In this document: positions 1 through 10,435 of the stretch, in pieces
How the letters are laid out: each line of letters starts with the position of its first letter
Numbering within the stretch: position 1 is the stretch's first letter
Assembly: GCF_963259705.1 (NCBI RefSeq)
Contig: NC_081851.1
Coordinates: forward strand, 60,100,855 to 60,164,854
Direction: 5' to 3'
From: Myotis daubentonii
Taxonomy: Eukaryota; Chordata; Mammalia; Chiroptera; Vespertilionidae
DNA length: 64,000 nt
Notes under the pieces: model-generated
The model's database searches: none
Seen by the model: the letters and a program-made list of their open reading frames with translations, nothing else
What the model was told of the DNA's origin: nothing
Position numbers and translations under genes: made by a program

Positions 1-479
1 ATATTCCAAACACAACATTACAATGGGCAAAGCTGATGTGAATAAGTCATGAGGAATTGGGGAAGGGGAAGCAGAGTGAGTATGAATCTGTGGTATGTAG
101 TAAATGGTGTCTATGGGCAAATCCAATTCAAACTCCAGGAATGGGCAAGCATAAATGCACGGAGTCCTAAGTATTGATGTCAGCTTCTTCAGCAGTTTCC
201 AGGCTGACATTATCAATAGTCATCATTGTCGTAATTATCATTACTATTTCAGGCTGTTTCTGGGCTATATTATTCCGTCTTATTCCTTCTTGGGTATATA
301 TTATTACTTGCATTTTATAGCTGCAGAGATTAAAACTCTCAGAGGTCTTAAGTATTAGAGCCAGAAATCTAAGTCAATCCTGCTCCTAGAATATTGCACT
401 GCGTCCCCAAGACTGACTCAGGAGTCACGGTTTTCTTCTTCCAGTGGGAAGTCTTCTCAAAAATTTACCATCTTGGGGA
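1..479. other. Single-copy sequence, no gene seen
   Basis: AT-rich sequence with no recognisable repeat family, no splice-flanked open frame and no RNA gene. The 67-codon open frame near its start has no family resemblance and unremarkable composition, so I do not call it a gene. Confidence 0.5.
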
Positions 480-585
480 TGGTTTTGTAAGTTTTACAAA
501 TGTCTAACCACTATGATGTACATCTGAAACTAACATAACATTGAATGTCAACTGTAACTGAACAATCAAAAAAAATTTAACTTAC
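480..585 (+). repeat. L1 3' UTR fragment (old mammalian L1)
   Basis: The words for 'cacctgaaactaatataa' and 'tgtcaactgtaa', typical of the last 100 bases of L1MA/L1MB 3' UTRs, are present in degraded form. They are followed by a short A-run at the 3' side, which sets the plus orientation. It is a 3'-end stub only and holds no coding part. The subfamily cannot be fixed by eye. Confidence 0.6.
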
Positions 586-767
586 CATCTTAGATTTCAC
601 AGCCTCTCCATCTGACCCTAGTGTCCATTAAATTCATCTGGTGAATTTATTTTAAAAAACACCCACATTTCTTTCTGTGATATAGTCGTTTCTTATGGAG
701 CCCTATTCTGACAACAATGGCTACTCTAGTAAAAGAGTAGATGTGACAGCCTGGGAGGAATACCCTA

Positions 768-1037
768 TGGTGGCGATTTTTAACCAGGTGCACCACGAGA
801 ATTTTTAAAATAAGCACCAGCTGACTACTTAGTCAGCAGCACTGACCTCTTGTCCCTTAGATTGTCAAAAAATTGACGACAGCCAACACATCAATAGCCA
901 TCTGGTGTGAATGAATCAAAATTAAACTTATTTTCTGGTCAGATTGGCAAAAAATACATTTTTTTTGGTGTGTCACAGAATTTTGGTATGCAATTAGTTT
1001 ATGTGTGCCCTGAGATGAAAAATAGTGAAAGTCACTG
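768..1037 (+). mobile_element. hAT-type non-autonomous DNA element
   Basis: About 270 bp bounded by imperfect inverted ends: left gTGGCGATTTTTAACC, right ending GTGAAAGTCACTG. The body has no open frame. Short terminal inverted repeats ending in a CACTG-type motif are the hAT miniature-element format common in vesper bats. The right flank ctctacag resembles the CTCTAGA-like octamers that hAT elements duplicate, but I do not see a clean matching octamer on the left. Family membership is an inference from ends and size. Confidence 0.6.
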
Positions 1038-1145
1038 CTCTACAGTAAAGTGCTAAAACATTCCTAGGATAAAACATCATTCTTTTTTTACTGAAAGGCC
1101 ATAGAATATACAAAAGGGATCCTCTAGCTAAAGGACCCTTTGTTT

Positions 1146-1515
1146 TCTTTTCTTTTCTTTTTTTAAATTGCTTTAAGTATTACAAAAAGTATTACATATG
1201 TCTCCTTTTTTCCCCCCCGCCCTTGACAATCCCCTGACCTCCCCTACCCCCCCAGTGTCTTATGTCCATTGGTTATGCTTATATGCATGTATACAACTCC
1301 TTTGGTTGATCTCTTACCCACCCCCCTCCTGACCTCCCACCCTCCCCGGCCTTCCTGCTGTAGTTTGACAGTCTGTTCGAGGCAGCTCTGCCTCTGTATC
1401 TATTTTTGTTCATAAGTTTATAATGGTCTTTATTATCCAGAAATGAGTGACATCATGTGGTATTTTTCCTTCATTGACTGGCTTATTTCACTTAGCATAA
1501 TGCTCTGTTTTCATG
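1146..1515 (-). repeat. L1 3' end, minus orientation (bat L1)
   Basis: Read on the minus strand this gives the L1 3' UTR sequence 'gctaagtgaaataagccagtc', then 'ataccacatgatgtcactc'. A G-rich polypurine tract and an A-rich tail follow; the tail appears as T-rich sequence near 1141-1166 on the plus strand. It is 5'-truncated and carries no ORF2. The long C-runs (minus-strand G-runs) at 1210-1250 and 1318-1350 are the L1 3' polypurine tract. The preserved words suggest a relatively young copy. Confidence 0.75.
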
Positions 1516-3639
1516 TATAGGAAGTTCAATGATTCAATCAAGAAAAGTGCCAAGTCTTAAACACATTTGTTGTACTTGCCCATCTCTAGGCACAATTATT
1601 TCCATAATAGAAACGTCATAACTGTTTTTTTAAATTATCATATAGTCTATGGAGAAAGGAAGATTTGGTTTGAAGATGATAATGAAGACTTAAGGAATAG
1701 ACCTAAAAGATTTAATGGCAGATAACTAGTGGAATTATGCAAAGGTGCATGGCTCTGTTTAGTCTAAGCTGTGGCATCTTATTGGGCACTGACCTACAAT
1801 GCCAAGGAATGAAGGCTATCCAAGCAGGCTCGGAGAGGCTAGCATTAAATTTAATGTGGCTTAGCTTTACTTTATTAGCAGCTGGCTTTGGGGAAATGGT
1901 TTCTCTCATTGACCATGCATATATGAAACTTCCAGTCCCCCATGGGTGGCCAGGATAGAAAAACTGGGAAATCATGCTGGGTTCAGTGCAGAGAGCATAG
2001 GACAACTAGCTTACCCTCATTAACTGGCAAGAGTTAATTTTCTCTTCTCTTTATTGCATCTCAGTATTGACATGTAAGAAAGACTCCCTATACACCTTCC
2101 ATTTTCCATCCAATTTAAAAATGTTTGGTCCTTTGCCAAAATATTGGTAAATGCAATAAGTAAATGACCTGAAGGAATCATCTCCTGGGCAACATTTTAA
2201 GCTCCTCATTTTAAGCAAAATCCAATTTATAAGATTCTAATATTTCAACCCAAAATGTGTGGGTTGAAGGAAGGAGTGGAGGGTTTATTAAATTACTAAA
2301 ATAATCTGTCCTATTTTACAAGATTCTCTGAAGGTTTCCTTTAAATGGTGCTTTAGTGAATTGAAAATATGGAATAGACTTGATGGCATGGATGAAATTA
2401 ATATAGTGTCCCAAGGCTTCTCCTTTCAAATACTTGGCCTCTGGATTCAGCTCAACAAGCTTACAAGGAGGGCTTGGCTCTGGTAAACACTGGCGGCATG
2501 GAATGTCCCCTCCCCTCCCAGGGACACAAACATGTATGATTTCCTTTTGTTCCCGACCATCTTCGATTCCAAGTCCAGCCACTGCAATTTAAAAGAATCC
2601 CCAAGTAAATTACCCTTATTGTTTTAATACACCAGATGGAGCATTCACTGACTTGAAAGCACAACTTAATTAAACTGAAGTGTAGATGAGCTGGAACTGA
2701 AGAGAGAGGAAGCACCATTAAAACCAAAGCTCTCTTTCATCTCATGCCCTCTACCCCAAACCAGACAAAACAACTAGTATGCTGAGGGGATGTCAGTATC
2801 TCATTAGCATAAAAATAATCGTGGCAATAATGATACCATGGGCAATTATTATAATGATCATAAAGCATTAATTATCTCAAACTGTACTGCTGATGAATCA
2901 CAGTAATGACTACTTGACTGAAGTTAATCTTAAAGACTATTTTTAATTATTAACAGCAATATAATGCAATTGAAATTGTTTCCCCTATCCTCCAATAACC
3001 AGGCATTCTCTCAATGGTGGGGATTAAGAAGACATACATTTAAAAGTCTGGAGAAAGGTTTCTGAGGAGATGAGATGACCCCTTTTGCATCTCAGGTGCC
3101 ACTGAAATGGGTCCACTTCTCCCTGCTACCTGGTTATTGAAATGATTTCCCAGTGTTTTCTCACTCCCTTTCTACCCTTCCAATAAACACTCATCCACAA
3201 GAAAAGCTCAAGCATTTCACTGATTCTTACAACCTGGAAAGGCATAGCCATCTCCCTTGGCTAATTCCAAGTCATTAGCTACTCAAAGCTCACCCCACCG
3301 CTTTAAGGGACTTCAAGAATGGAAGAGAAAAAAGCCCTTCCTCACCTTTCCACCACCTCCATTCTTGCATATGACTTCAAAGGAACCAAAAAAATGTATC
3401 GCATCATAAAAATGTTAGAAATCTTTAATCTATACTCTTGCTAAAACTCACAGTGCAGTTCAGAAAAATGTCGGACTAATCAGTCAGTGTCTACTCAGTG
3501 CCTTGATAATCACCTTCTAGCTGCAGACGTGGTCCAACAGGTAGAAGAGGCAGCTGTCTTGCAGTTACTTCCAAATGTTCCCTATCCCAAACCCTGCCTT
3601 TTTTTTTTAGCTCTCTTGTGTCTGAAATTCGGCACCCTT
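1516..3639. other. Single-copy sequence, no gene seen
   Basis: No repeat family recognised apart from low-complexity patches, and no credible coding exon. Overlapping short open frames on both strands at 1712-2005 and 2316-2727 lack family motifs. The interval 2760-3000 is AT-rich, unusually free of repeats and dense in TAAT/ATTA cores, as is often seen in conserved developmental enhancers. That is a composition-based impression only. Confidence 0.4.
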
Positions 3640-3810
3640 ATACATATTTAAGACATATCTCTCATAAGCAGCATATAGTTGGGTTTTGTTTTAAATCCAG
3701 CCTGACAATCTCTATCTTTAAATTGGAATATTTTTGGCATGTTTGTGTATTTGAGTTTAAATTACCATATTATTGTTTACTTTCTATTGGTCCCATCTGT
3801 TCTGTGTTCG

Positions 3811-3865
<55 letters not shown>

Positions 3866-4255
3866 TTCCTTCTTCCCTCCCTCCCTCCCACCAACTTATA
3901 TTCTTTAAGATTTATTAAATTTATAATCTTTAGGTTATTTGCCTCTTGATTTTCTTGTATTCTTTGTATTAGCCCTGCCAGGGGGGCGTATCTCTCTCTG
4001 GCTTGAAGACTTTTGTCACTCCTGGGATATTCTACACCCTTATCTATCTCTTCAAATATTGTTACTGTCATATTCTCTTTTAGTCTCACCTTTCATTTTC
4101 TTGAAAATATTAAGGATAGCTATATTAAAATCCAGATCTAATAACTCCATTACCTGGATCCCCTATGAGTCCGTTCCTTTTGTCTCTGGTTTCTTTTGCT
4201 TTGTGGTCACAAACTCCTATTTCCTCATGTTATATGAAAAAAAAGGGTGGAGAAA
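3640..4255 (-). repeat. Old L1 fragment, antisense
   Basis: The plus strand reads as the complement of internal L1 sequence. Recognisable words are 'agttgggttttgttttaaatccagcctgacaatctct' (3678-3715 region) and, later, 'ttaaaatccagatctaataactcc', both in degraded form. The fragment is interrupted by the TC microsatellite at 3816-3862. An apparent Arg-Glu repeat frame on the minus strand is just the microsatellite. Subfamily uncertain (L1M grade). Confidence 0.6.
3816..3862. repeat. (TC)n microsatellite
   Basis: A pure CT dinucleotide run of about 47 bases followed by an imperfect TTCC/CCCT stretch to about 3890. It sits inside an old antisense L1 fragment. Length is probably polymorphic. Confidence 0.95.
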
Positions 4256-6449
4256 ATAAGACTGCAATGTGGTGTCTTCCTCCAAAGGAGTTTTCAGTTT
4301 GCTTCTAGATCCAGGCTAGGGGCACTTGCAAGTCCAGATGACACTTCCATCAGGGTTTGACATGATGCAGAGCCAGTCTATTTCCAATTTACCGTTACCC
4401 TGGGGTCTCTGGGGGTTAGGCAGAGCTCTCTCCTTGGCGAGCCCTTCTCTGATGAGTTTGTCAAAGCTCTGCTTAAGCCCCTCAGCCTTTGAAGTTCCTC
4501 TTGCAGAAATGGTAGAAGCCTGTAAGGGAAAACAGCCCCAAAGGCCAGCCTCACTTCTTCTAGTTTCATCCCTTTCCCCTACTTTTCATTCTTAAGTTGT
4601 CACTGTCTTGCTATGTTCTTAAGCTTCGGGATAAATGACTTTTTCAATTTGATCCAGATTTTCCATTACTCCCAGTGAGAAGACTGGCCCTAATGACCCA
4701 GGCCACCATTGCCAGAAGTGGAAGTCCCAGCCACTGGAGAGTTATCCTTGGCTGAAGGCTTCACTCCTACTTAAAATCCAAACACCAACAAAGAGTTCAT
4801 TAAGCCTTGTGACTTATTTACATTTTCAAAGAAATAAATGAGTTTGTTCTTGCCTCTTGAGGGGTAGAGAGCACAGAAGGACACACTGGGTGTCTTCAGT
4901 TGCAGTTTAGCTGGTTGTAAACATTTCCCAGAGTGTTTTGGATACAGACATCAGGAATGAGGCAGTATACTCATTGATCTACACACACATATTTTTGATC
5001 CTGGAGTTTTGTAGATGCTGCTGTCTATATGTTCCTTTCAGTGAGGCACTCTCAGCAGCAAAGGATCAGTGTAAGGACATCAGCCCATCCTTCTGTGGCT
5101 GCCAATGGCAAGGCCAACCCTCATTGTGCTGCTTGCACAATGGATAAGCAGCTCTGATGCTTCTCTTCAAGGAGGCATGGCTGCTAATTGTGAAATGATT
5201 CAGTATTTTACAGCTTATGCTCCCAGTTAAGGGTGGGGATGGACATTTATTCAATTAAATGTTTATTCTTAAGCATTTTCAATGTGCAAAGCACTAAATA
5301 CATGATATGGTAGATTAAAAAAAAAAAAGATAAATCTTATTCCCACCCTTTCACAACATAGTTATGTTACCGTGGTTTTAAGAGTTTTATTATACACATC
5401 TTCATTGTGAGTCACTTCAAGTTCTTTTTGAAAGCAGTCAAGGCATAAGCAATTAAATCTGTGAGCAAATCTCTATCCCTGATCTCAAGTTTATGATCCA
5501 GAACAAACTCAGCTTCCTCTGGAGTTATCAGGATGGGGTTGCCCTTGAATGGAAGGTCATCGAGCTACTTCAGAGCAGACAGGGATGCTCTTGTGGACAC
5601 CGTGAGCTGCCTGCCCAACAACCAGCACTCCTTTCTTAACAGAGCCCTAATTTCATTCAGGTATCCATCCTCCTCACCCACAGACAGGAGCCTTGGGGGA
5701 AGATGACCATCCCGCTCTCCCCCACAACTCCAGGGGTGGGTGTGATCCATCTAAAGTTAATCCTCTTCTCCGGGCCAGGAATTAAGACAGTGGTAGGGAC
5801 ATGACCCGGTTCTGGTCATGGAGATGTGAAAGCCAGTCTCTCCCTAAGCAGCTCCCAAGACACAGCCATTGGAAGAGCTTCCTCTTTTCTTCCTCAGCTG
5901 TTTCTGTGTTTAACAATGACACCTAGAACCGAGGCAGCCATGTCGCAACCAGGCTGAGGATGAAGCCAACACAAAACAGGCTCTAGAGATAAAAAGAACA
6001 TAGCACTTGGATGACATCATTGAGCCAACAGGCTGAAAGGATAAGTAATTCATTCTATTATTTTCAAGAAGGGAAAAATGTAAAAAATGAAAAGGTATTT
6101 TCAAAAACATAAAGTAACACTTTGAGTAAAACTTGCATGGAGTGGTTTATATAACATCTTGTAATAGTCCAAGGAAAGGGTATAGGGTGAGGAACATGAT
6201 ATCTAATGTATATATCTATCAGGCTCAACACTGTTTTAAAGGCACACTTTTCAGACAAGCACTTCATCATCATCAGTATATTTCTACCATCTGTTCTAGA
6301 GCACATGGCTAAGATCAGAGTCTCTCAGCCTCGGAACTATTGAAAGCTGGCTCGACCATTCTTTGGTAGACACTAGTCTATTTAGGTAGACCTAGTAAAG
6401 ACCTTAGGTGGGGTCTTACAGTTATTTATCTCAGTTATTACTCTTTTAC
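4256..6449. other. Mostly single-copy sequence, no gene seen
   Basis: No intact coding exon or RNA gene. The stretch about 5760-6020, with words such as 'gacacctagaaccgaggcagccatgtcgcaacc', is reminiscent of an ancient mammalian LTR or DNA-element remnant, but I cannot name a family. Short open frames on both strands here show no motif, signal peptide or splice context that would support a gene. Confidence 0.4.
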
Positions 6450-6580
6450 ATAATTGTTCCCAAGACTATAGTAATAGTAATAAGACAGATAATACAAATA
6501 AATAATATAATAATAAATAATAACACAAGAATAAACCGTTTCCTATACTCACAAATGTAAACCTACTTTTGTCCACTCCT
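6450..6580 (-). mobile_element. TA-flanked miniature element fragment (Tc1/mariner-like, provisional)
   Basis: The end, read on the minus strand as 'aggagtggacaaaagtaggtttacat', matches the terminal repeat of the element at 9810-9905 and is followed outward by TA. The AT-rich core 'ataataataaataataacac' is also shared. The outer left boundary has decayed and is approximate. TA at the end and CAGGG-type inverted termini suggest a mariner-type miniature element common in laurasiatherians. The name is an inference. Confidence 0.55.
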
Positions 6581-6720
6581 ACATTTCTACTTCTCTATAT
6601 CCCAGCAGTTAACATATACTTTACCCAAAGCAAGTTCACAATGAATATTTCTCCTTTTGTTTCCACAATAGTATTTCTTGATGAATCTGATGATGGTGAA
6701 GACAACTGGGACCAAACAAA

Positions 6721-6770
6721 TTTGAGGGTTTAAATAATCAAGATGGATCATTTGAGGGTTTAAATGATCT
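6721..6770. repeat. 30-bp tandem duplication
   Basis: The unit starting 'tttgagggtttaaa' at 6721 repeats at 6751 with a period of 30 bases and only one visible difference over the shared 20 bases. There are only two copies, in otherwise unique sequence. Confidence 0.8.
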
Positions 6771-7417
6771 GTTGCATTTTTATGCAAGCTCTCCTAATTC
6801 TCATGTTTCCATCTCTACCATCCTTTTTAGTGTTCTTTCAGTCTCATTAGCAAAGAGGGAAAACTTGCCATCTTCCAATACTAATTATCTTGACATTTTC
6901 ATACCTGAGGCTAAATGTATCATCAATGAGCTTTAACCTTATCAGTTAGAGCCCTGCCCCACTGTGCTGACAGGCAGACCATCTAGTTCCCTGGGGATAT
7001 TCTGTCAAGGTTACAAGCCAAGAATCTTCAAGGAATCACAATCCTGCTTCATTCAGGCCACCGGAGGAAAAATTAAACTTATGTGTCAGAAAACCAATAT
7101 AAAACTTTGCAATAAGAAATACAACTGCTAAGGAGAACAGACTATACCAGTTGTCAATCTTGGGCATCCTCTTCATCACACAGTTCTAGAGACTTACAAA
7201 TAACATTTGTTTTTCAGGTCACCTAAGTCTGTGCCTCTTTGCAGACTTGAAAGCATTCCTATCATTCCCAGCCAGGAGTGTCCTGCTTGACCTTAACCAA
7301 GGTTACCTCTCTCAGAGGTCCATTTTCCACTTCATAGGCTTCTATGTAGAAGTGTGAATCTCTACTTTCAGTCCCCATTGAATCCTTGCTTGTCCTTCTA
7401 TTAGTCCTTTTTATTCT
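6771..7417. other. Single-copy sequence, no gene seen
   Basis: No interspersed repeat, coding exon or RNA gene recognised. Confidence 0.45.
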
Positions 7418-7665
7418 TCTTTTTTTTTTTTAATCCTCACCCGAGGACATTTTTACCATTGATTCTTAGAGAGAGTGAAAGGGAGGAAGGAAAGAGAGGA
7501 GTGGCAGAGAAAGAGAGAGACAGACAGACAGACATTGATTGGTTACCTCCTGCACCCTGACAGGGGTGGGGGGCTGAACCTACAACTGTACATGCATTCA
7601 AATCGAACCCATGACACTTTAGTCCATGGGCTAACACTCTAACCACTGAGCAAACAAGCCAGGGT
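7418..7665 (-). mobile_element. VES-type SINE, minus orientation (older copy)
   Basis: Minus-strand head 'ctggcttgtttgctcagtgg' is a decayed tRNA-derived head with an A-box-like core. It is followed by the VES body with the 'gagagagaaa' tract and an A/T-rich tail at 7418-7435. Imperfect 14-bp flanking duplications are visible at 7404-7417 and 7666-7679 (13 of 14 bases match). The many substitutions indicate an older VES relative than the copies at 24706 or 42684. It is not a functional tRNA gene. Confidence 0.75.
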
Positions 7666-9217
7666 GTCCTTCTTATTCTAAAAAACTAATGTGATTAAGC
7701 CCAGATCCCCAAGGCAAATCTCATAAAGGTACCAAGCAATGTGTGTGTGATCAAAGGGTTGAGCTTAGTGCCATAAACCTAAGGAAGCTCTTTTTATATG
7801 AAAATAATCCAGACTGGACCTACTGGGTCCAATCTGTACTTACAGGCAACTAAAGACTAATTAAAATATTAGCATCTCATGAAAGAGGCACATCTCCTCA
7901 AGAAAGCTATCCAGTAGTTCATCATCAAATCTCTCAGTTCTAAAAATTATAGGTTAACTCAATTTGAATTGGTGAAGATATAGACTAGAAAATAGATGAA
8001 TAATACACATACTTAAAAAAAGAAAACTCAAATTACATAAATCCTCTATGACGTTTTTTCTAATATTCTACCACCTCAGAATGTGTGAGTTTAAAAAAAT
8101 TAAGTAATGGATTTTTAGGCAAATCTTATAATGTTGTTTAAATTGGCTTTGTATGGCCAAAATAACCAAACTACTACTGAACAGTTTATCAGGATATTAG
8201 AACATATGAATCAAACAATTAAGTTTTTAAAAACTAATCACTGATGTGGTCAAAATTTATATTAAAAGTAAAACAGTGACTCCATGCTCCAGCTTCAACT
8301 AGCCCCTCCGCATCAAAGCCAGCCTAAAAGATTTCCCATAGTGCCTAGTCATAAAATACTTACGGATTCTATTTCATTTTAAAACTTAATCTCAAAAGTG
8401 GATGCAGTCAAATCACTTGGTAGGAAGTTTGTGATGTACTGATTTTAAAACCTTTTAAATAATTTGGGATATGCCAAAACGTTCTTAGAAAAGGAGTTAG
8501 AGCAATGATAAATTCTAGCTAATGTTAAAGGCCAGTGTTTTAATAGTTTCCTCATGAACTTAATAAAACCTGAGCTAATATAAACCTAAATTATTTGGTT
8601 CAAAACCCAAAAAGTTTAAGATAAGGTGGCCAGGTTTCCATTTAGCAAAATTATATGAACTTGTGTTCTAGAAAATGCATTATGTTATCACTTGAGAATC
8701 TCCTTCTTCCAACTTCAAAGCCAGAATTTAAGCTTGTGCTTGACTTTCAAGGACAGTGGCTGCTGATTGCTGCTGTTCTGCAGCCATCTGAAAGAATCAC
8801 TTGGATTACACTGAGAGAATATAACGAATACGTACAAATCCTATTGGTGTTCACGCTCCTTCTGCCCCCTAGTACGAGGGAAAGGAAAGAGAGGGTGAAC
8901 AGGGAGCAGACCACATCAATTCCAGCAGATTCCTGTGCAGCGCCAAATACTGCACACAGGGGACATGAAGTTCCATGAGCCTTCCAGTCTTTAAGTACCA
9001 AAACATTAGGCCCTCCTCACCCAGAGGCCCCCAGGCATGCTTCAGGGGGAAATTTCTGAGAGGGAATTTACTGCTACATAAATCAATCAGGTTTACGAGA
9101 AGAAATCAAGGAGTTTCTTGGTAAATATCACCCTAGAATCAGGCACACGATGGGAAGTCCTTCCTAGGTCTGTATCATGAAGGAATGGCTGAAGATGCCT
9201 CTCATGAGGCCCTAGCC
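7666..9217. other. Single-copy sequence, no gene seen
   Basis: AT-rich, repeat-poor sequence. The 107-codon plus-strand frame at 8655-8978 and its minus-strand shadow have no family motif. Nothing else is supported. Confidence 0.4.
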
Positions 9218-9419
9218 CAGGGGTGAGCAAACTTTTTGACTCCAGGGCCACAATGGGTTCTTAGACTGGAGGGGGGGGGGGGGCCGGAACAAAAGCGTGG
9301 ATGGAGTGTTTGTGTGAACTAATATAAATTCAAAGTAAACATCATTACATAAAAGGGTACGGTCTTTTTTTTCAATAGTTTTATTCATTTGCCCGCAGGC
9401 CGTAGTTTGCCCATGGCTG
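9218..9419 (+). mobile_element. nhAT-type miniature hAT element
   Basis: Starts 'caggggtgagcaaac' and ends 'gtttgcccatggctg', so the ends are imperfect inverted repeats. The core 'gtttgtgtgaactaatataa' is shared with the reverse-oriented copy at 18722-18936. Flanks ccctagcc (9210-9217) and acctagcc (9421-9428) look like an 8-bp duplication with one change, leaving one extra base at the right junction. A G-run at 9271-9283 replaces the GGACCGGAGGG-type segment of the other copy. No coding capacity. Confidence 0.85.
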
Positions 9420-9594
9420 CACCTAGCCCCTCTTCAGTAATGCAGATTCCTCACCTCACCTCCTGCATATCCAGCTGCTCGGTTAGAAACTCATCATCAA
9501 GTGCAAAGCTGGAGCTTGCTCAGAATGGAAGGAAACTTCCAAGGACTAGGAGCTCCTGATATTAAAATACCTTCTGCCTGACACTAACTCAATA

Positions 9595-9596
9595 TA

Positions 9597-9679
<83 letters not shown>
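9595..9679. repeat. Compound (TG)n(TA)n(GA)n microsatellite
   Basis: Three adjoining dinucleotide tracts: a short TG, then about 44 bases of TA, then about 30 bases of GA. They lie just upstream of an L1 3' end. Apparent Ile-Tyr and Arg-Glu repeat proteins in this region are artefacts of the tract. Confidence 0.95.
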
Positions 9680-9684
<5 letters not shown>

Positions 9685-9773
9685 CATTTGTTCATTTGTT
9701 GCAACATATTCACAAAAGCCAAGATATAAAACAAACTAAGTGCCCATCAATGGAAGACTGGATAGAGAAACCG

Positions 9774-9776
<3 letters not shown>

Positions 9777-9810
<34 letters not shown>
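9777..9810. repeat. (CA)n microsatellite
   Basis: CA run of about 34 bases. It directly abuts the CAGGGG terminus of the miniature element and has probably expanded through the element's left flank. Confidence 0.95.
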
Positions 9811-9813
<3 letters not shown>

Positions 9814-9905
9814 GGTGGGCAAAGGGAGGTTTATAGTTTTGAGTACACAACATGCAGAGTTTATTTTTATATTATTATTTATTAATAATTGTATTAGTTT
9901 CCCTG
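9810..9905 (+). mobile_element. Short TA-flanked miniature element (mariner-like, provisional) inside L1
   Basis: Begins 'caggggtgggcaaaggg' and ends ccctg followed by TA. The core 'gtttatttttatattatta' matches the reverse complement of the element at 6450-6580. About 96 bp, so internally shortened. The left TA has been overwritten by the CA repeat. It splits the L1 3' UTR, so it inserted after that L1. No coding capacity. Confidence 0.6.
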
Positions 9906-10435
9906 TATATAAAATTGAATATTATTTAGCCATAAAAAAGAATAAAATCTTCCTATTTGCAACAACCTGGATGGACATTGAGGGCATTATATAAGTGAAA
10001 GAAGTCAGACAAAGAAAGACAAATACTATATTATCTCACACGTGGAATCTAAAAAAACACAACAACTCATAGATCTTATAGATACAGAGAATAGATTGGT
10101 GGTGGTTGTCAGGGACAGAAAGTAGGCGAAATGTGTGAAGGGGTCAAAAGGTGCAAACTTCCAGTTATAAAACAAGTAAGTCATTGGGATGCAGTGTACA
10201 ATGACTATAGTTGATAATACTGTACTGCATATTTGAAAGTTGCTGAGTGGATCTTAAAAGTTCTCATCACAAGAAAAAAATTGTAACTATATATGGTGAT
10301 GCATGTTAACTAGACATTGTGGTGATCATTTCACAATATGGGCAAATAACAAATCATTATATTGGGCACCTAAAACATATAACATTGCATGTCAATTAAA
10401 CCTCAAAAATTTTAGTAAAAGTATAAAAAAAGGAT

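Larger units (their letters stand above)
9681..10435 (+). repeat. L1 3' end split by a microsatellite and a miniature element
   Basis: The word 'cacaaaagccaagatataa' followed by 'tagccataaaaaagaataaa', 'cctggatggacattgaggg' and 'gtcagacaaagaaagacaaa' is the ORF2 tail and 3' UTR of an L1. The 3' end 'tgtcaattaaacctcaaaa' is followed by an A-rich tail, giving plus orientation. It is 5'-truncated. The body is interrupted at about 9777-9905 by a CA tract and a TA-flanked miniature element. It resembles L1MA/L1MB-age elements and has no open frame. Confidence 0.85.

Noticed and set aside
3784..4089. Open frame with long Arg-Glu repeat on the minus strand
   Set aside because: It is the translation of the TC microsatellite inside an old L1; no biological coding signal.
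9546..9836. Frames with Ile-Tyr, Ser-Leu and Thr-His repeats
   Set aside because: Artefacts of the TA, GA and CA microsatellites.
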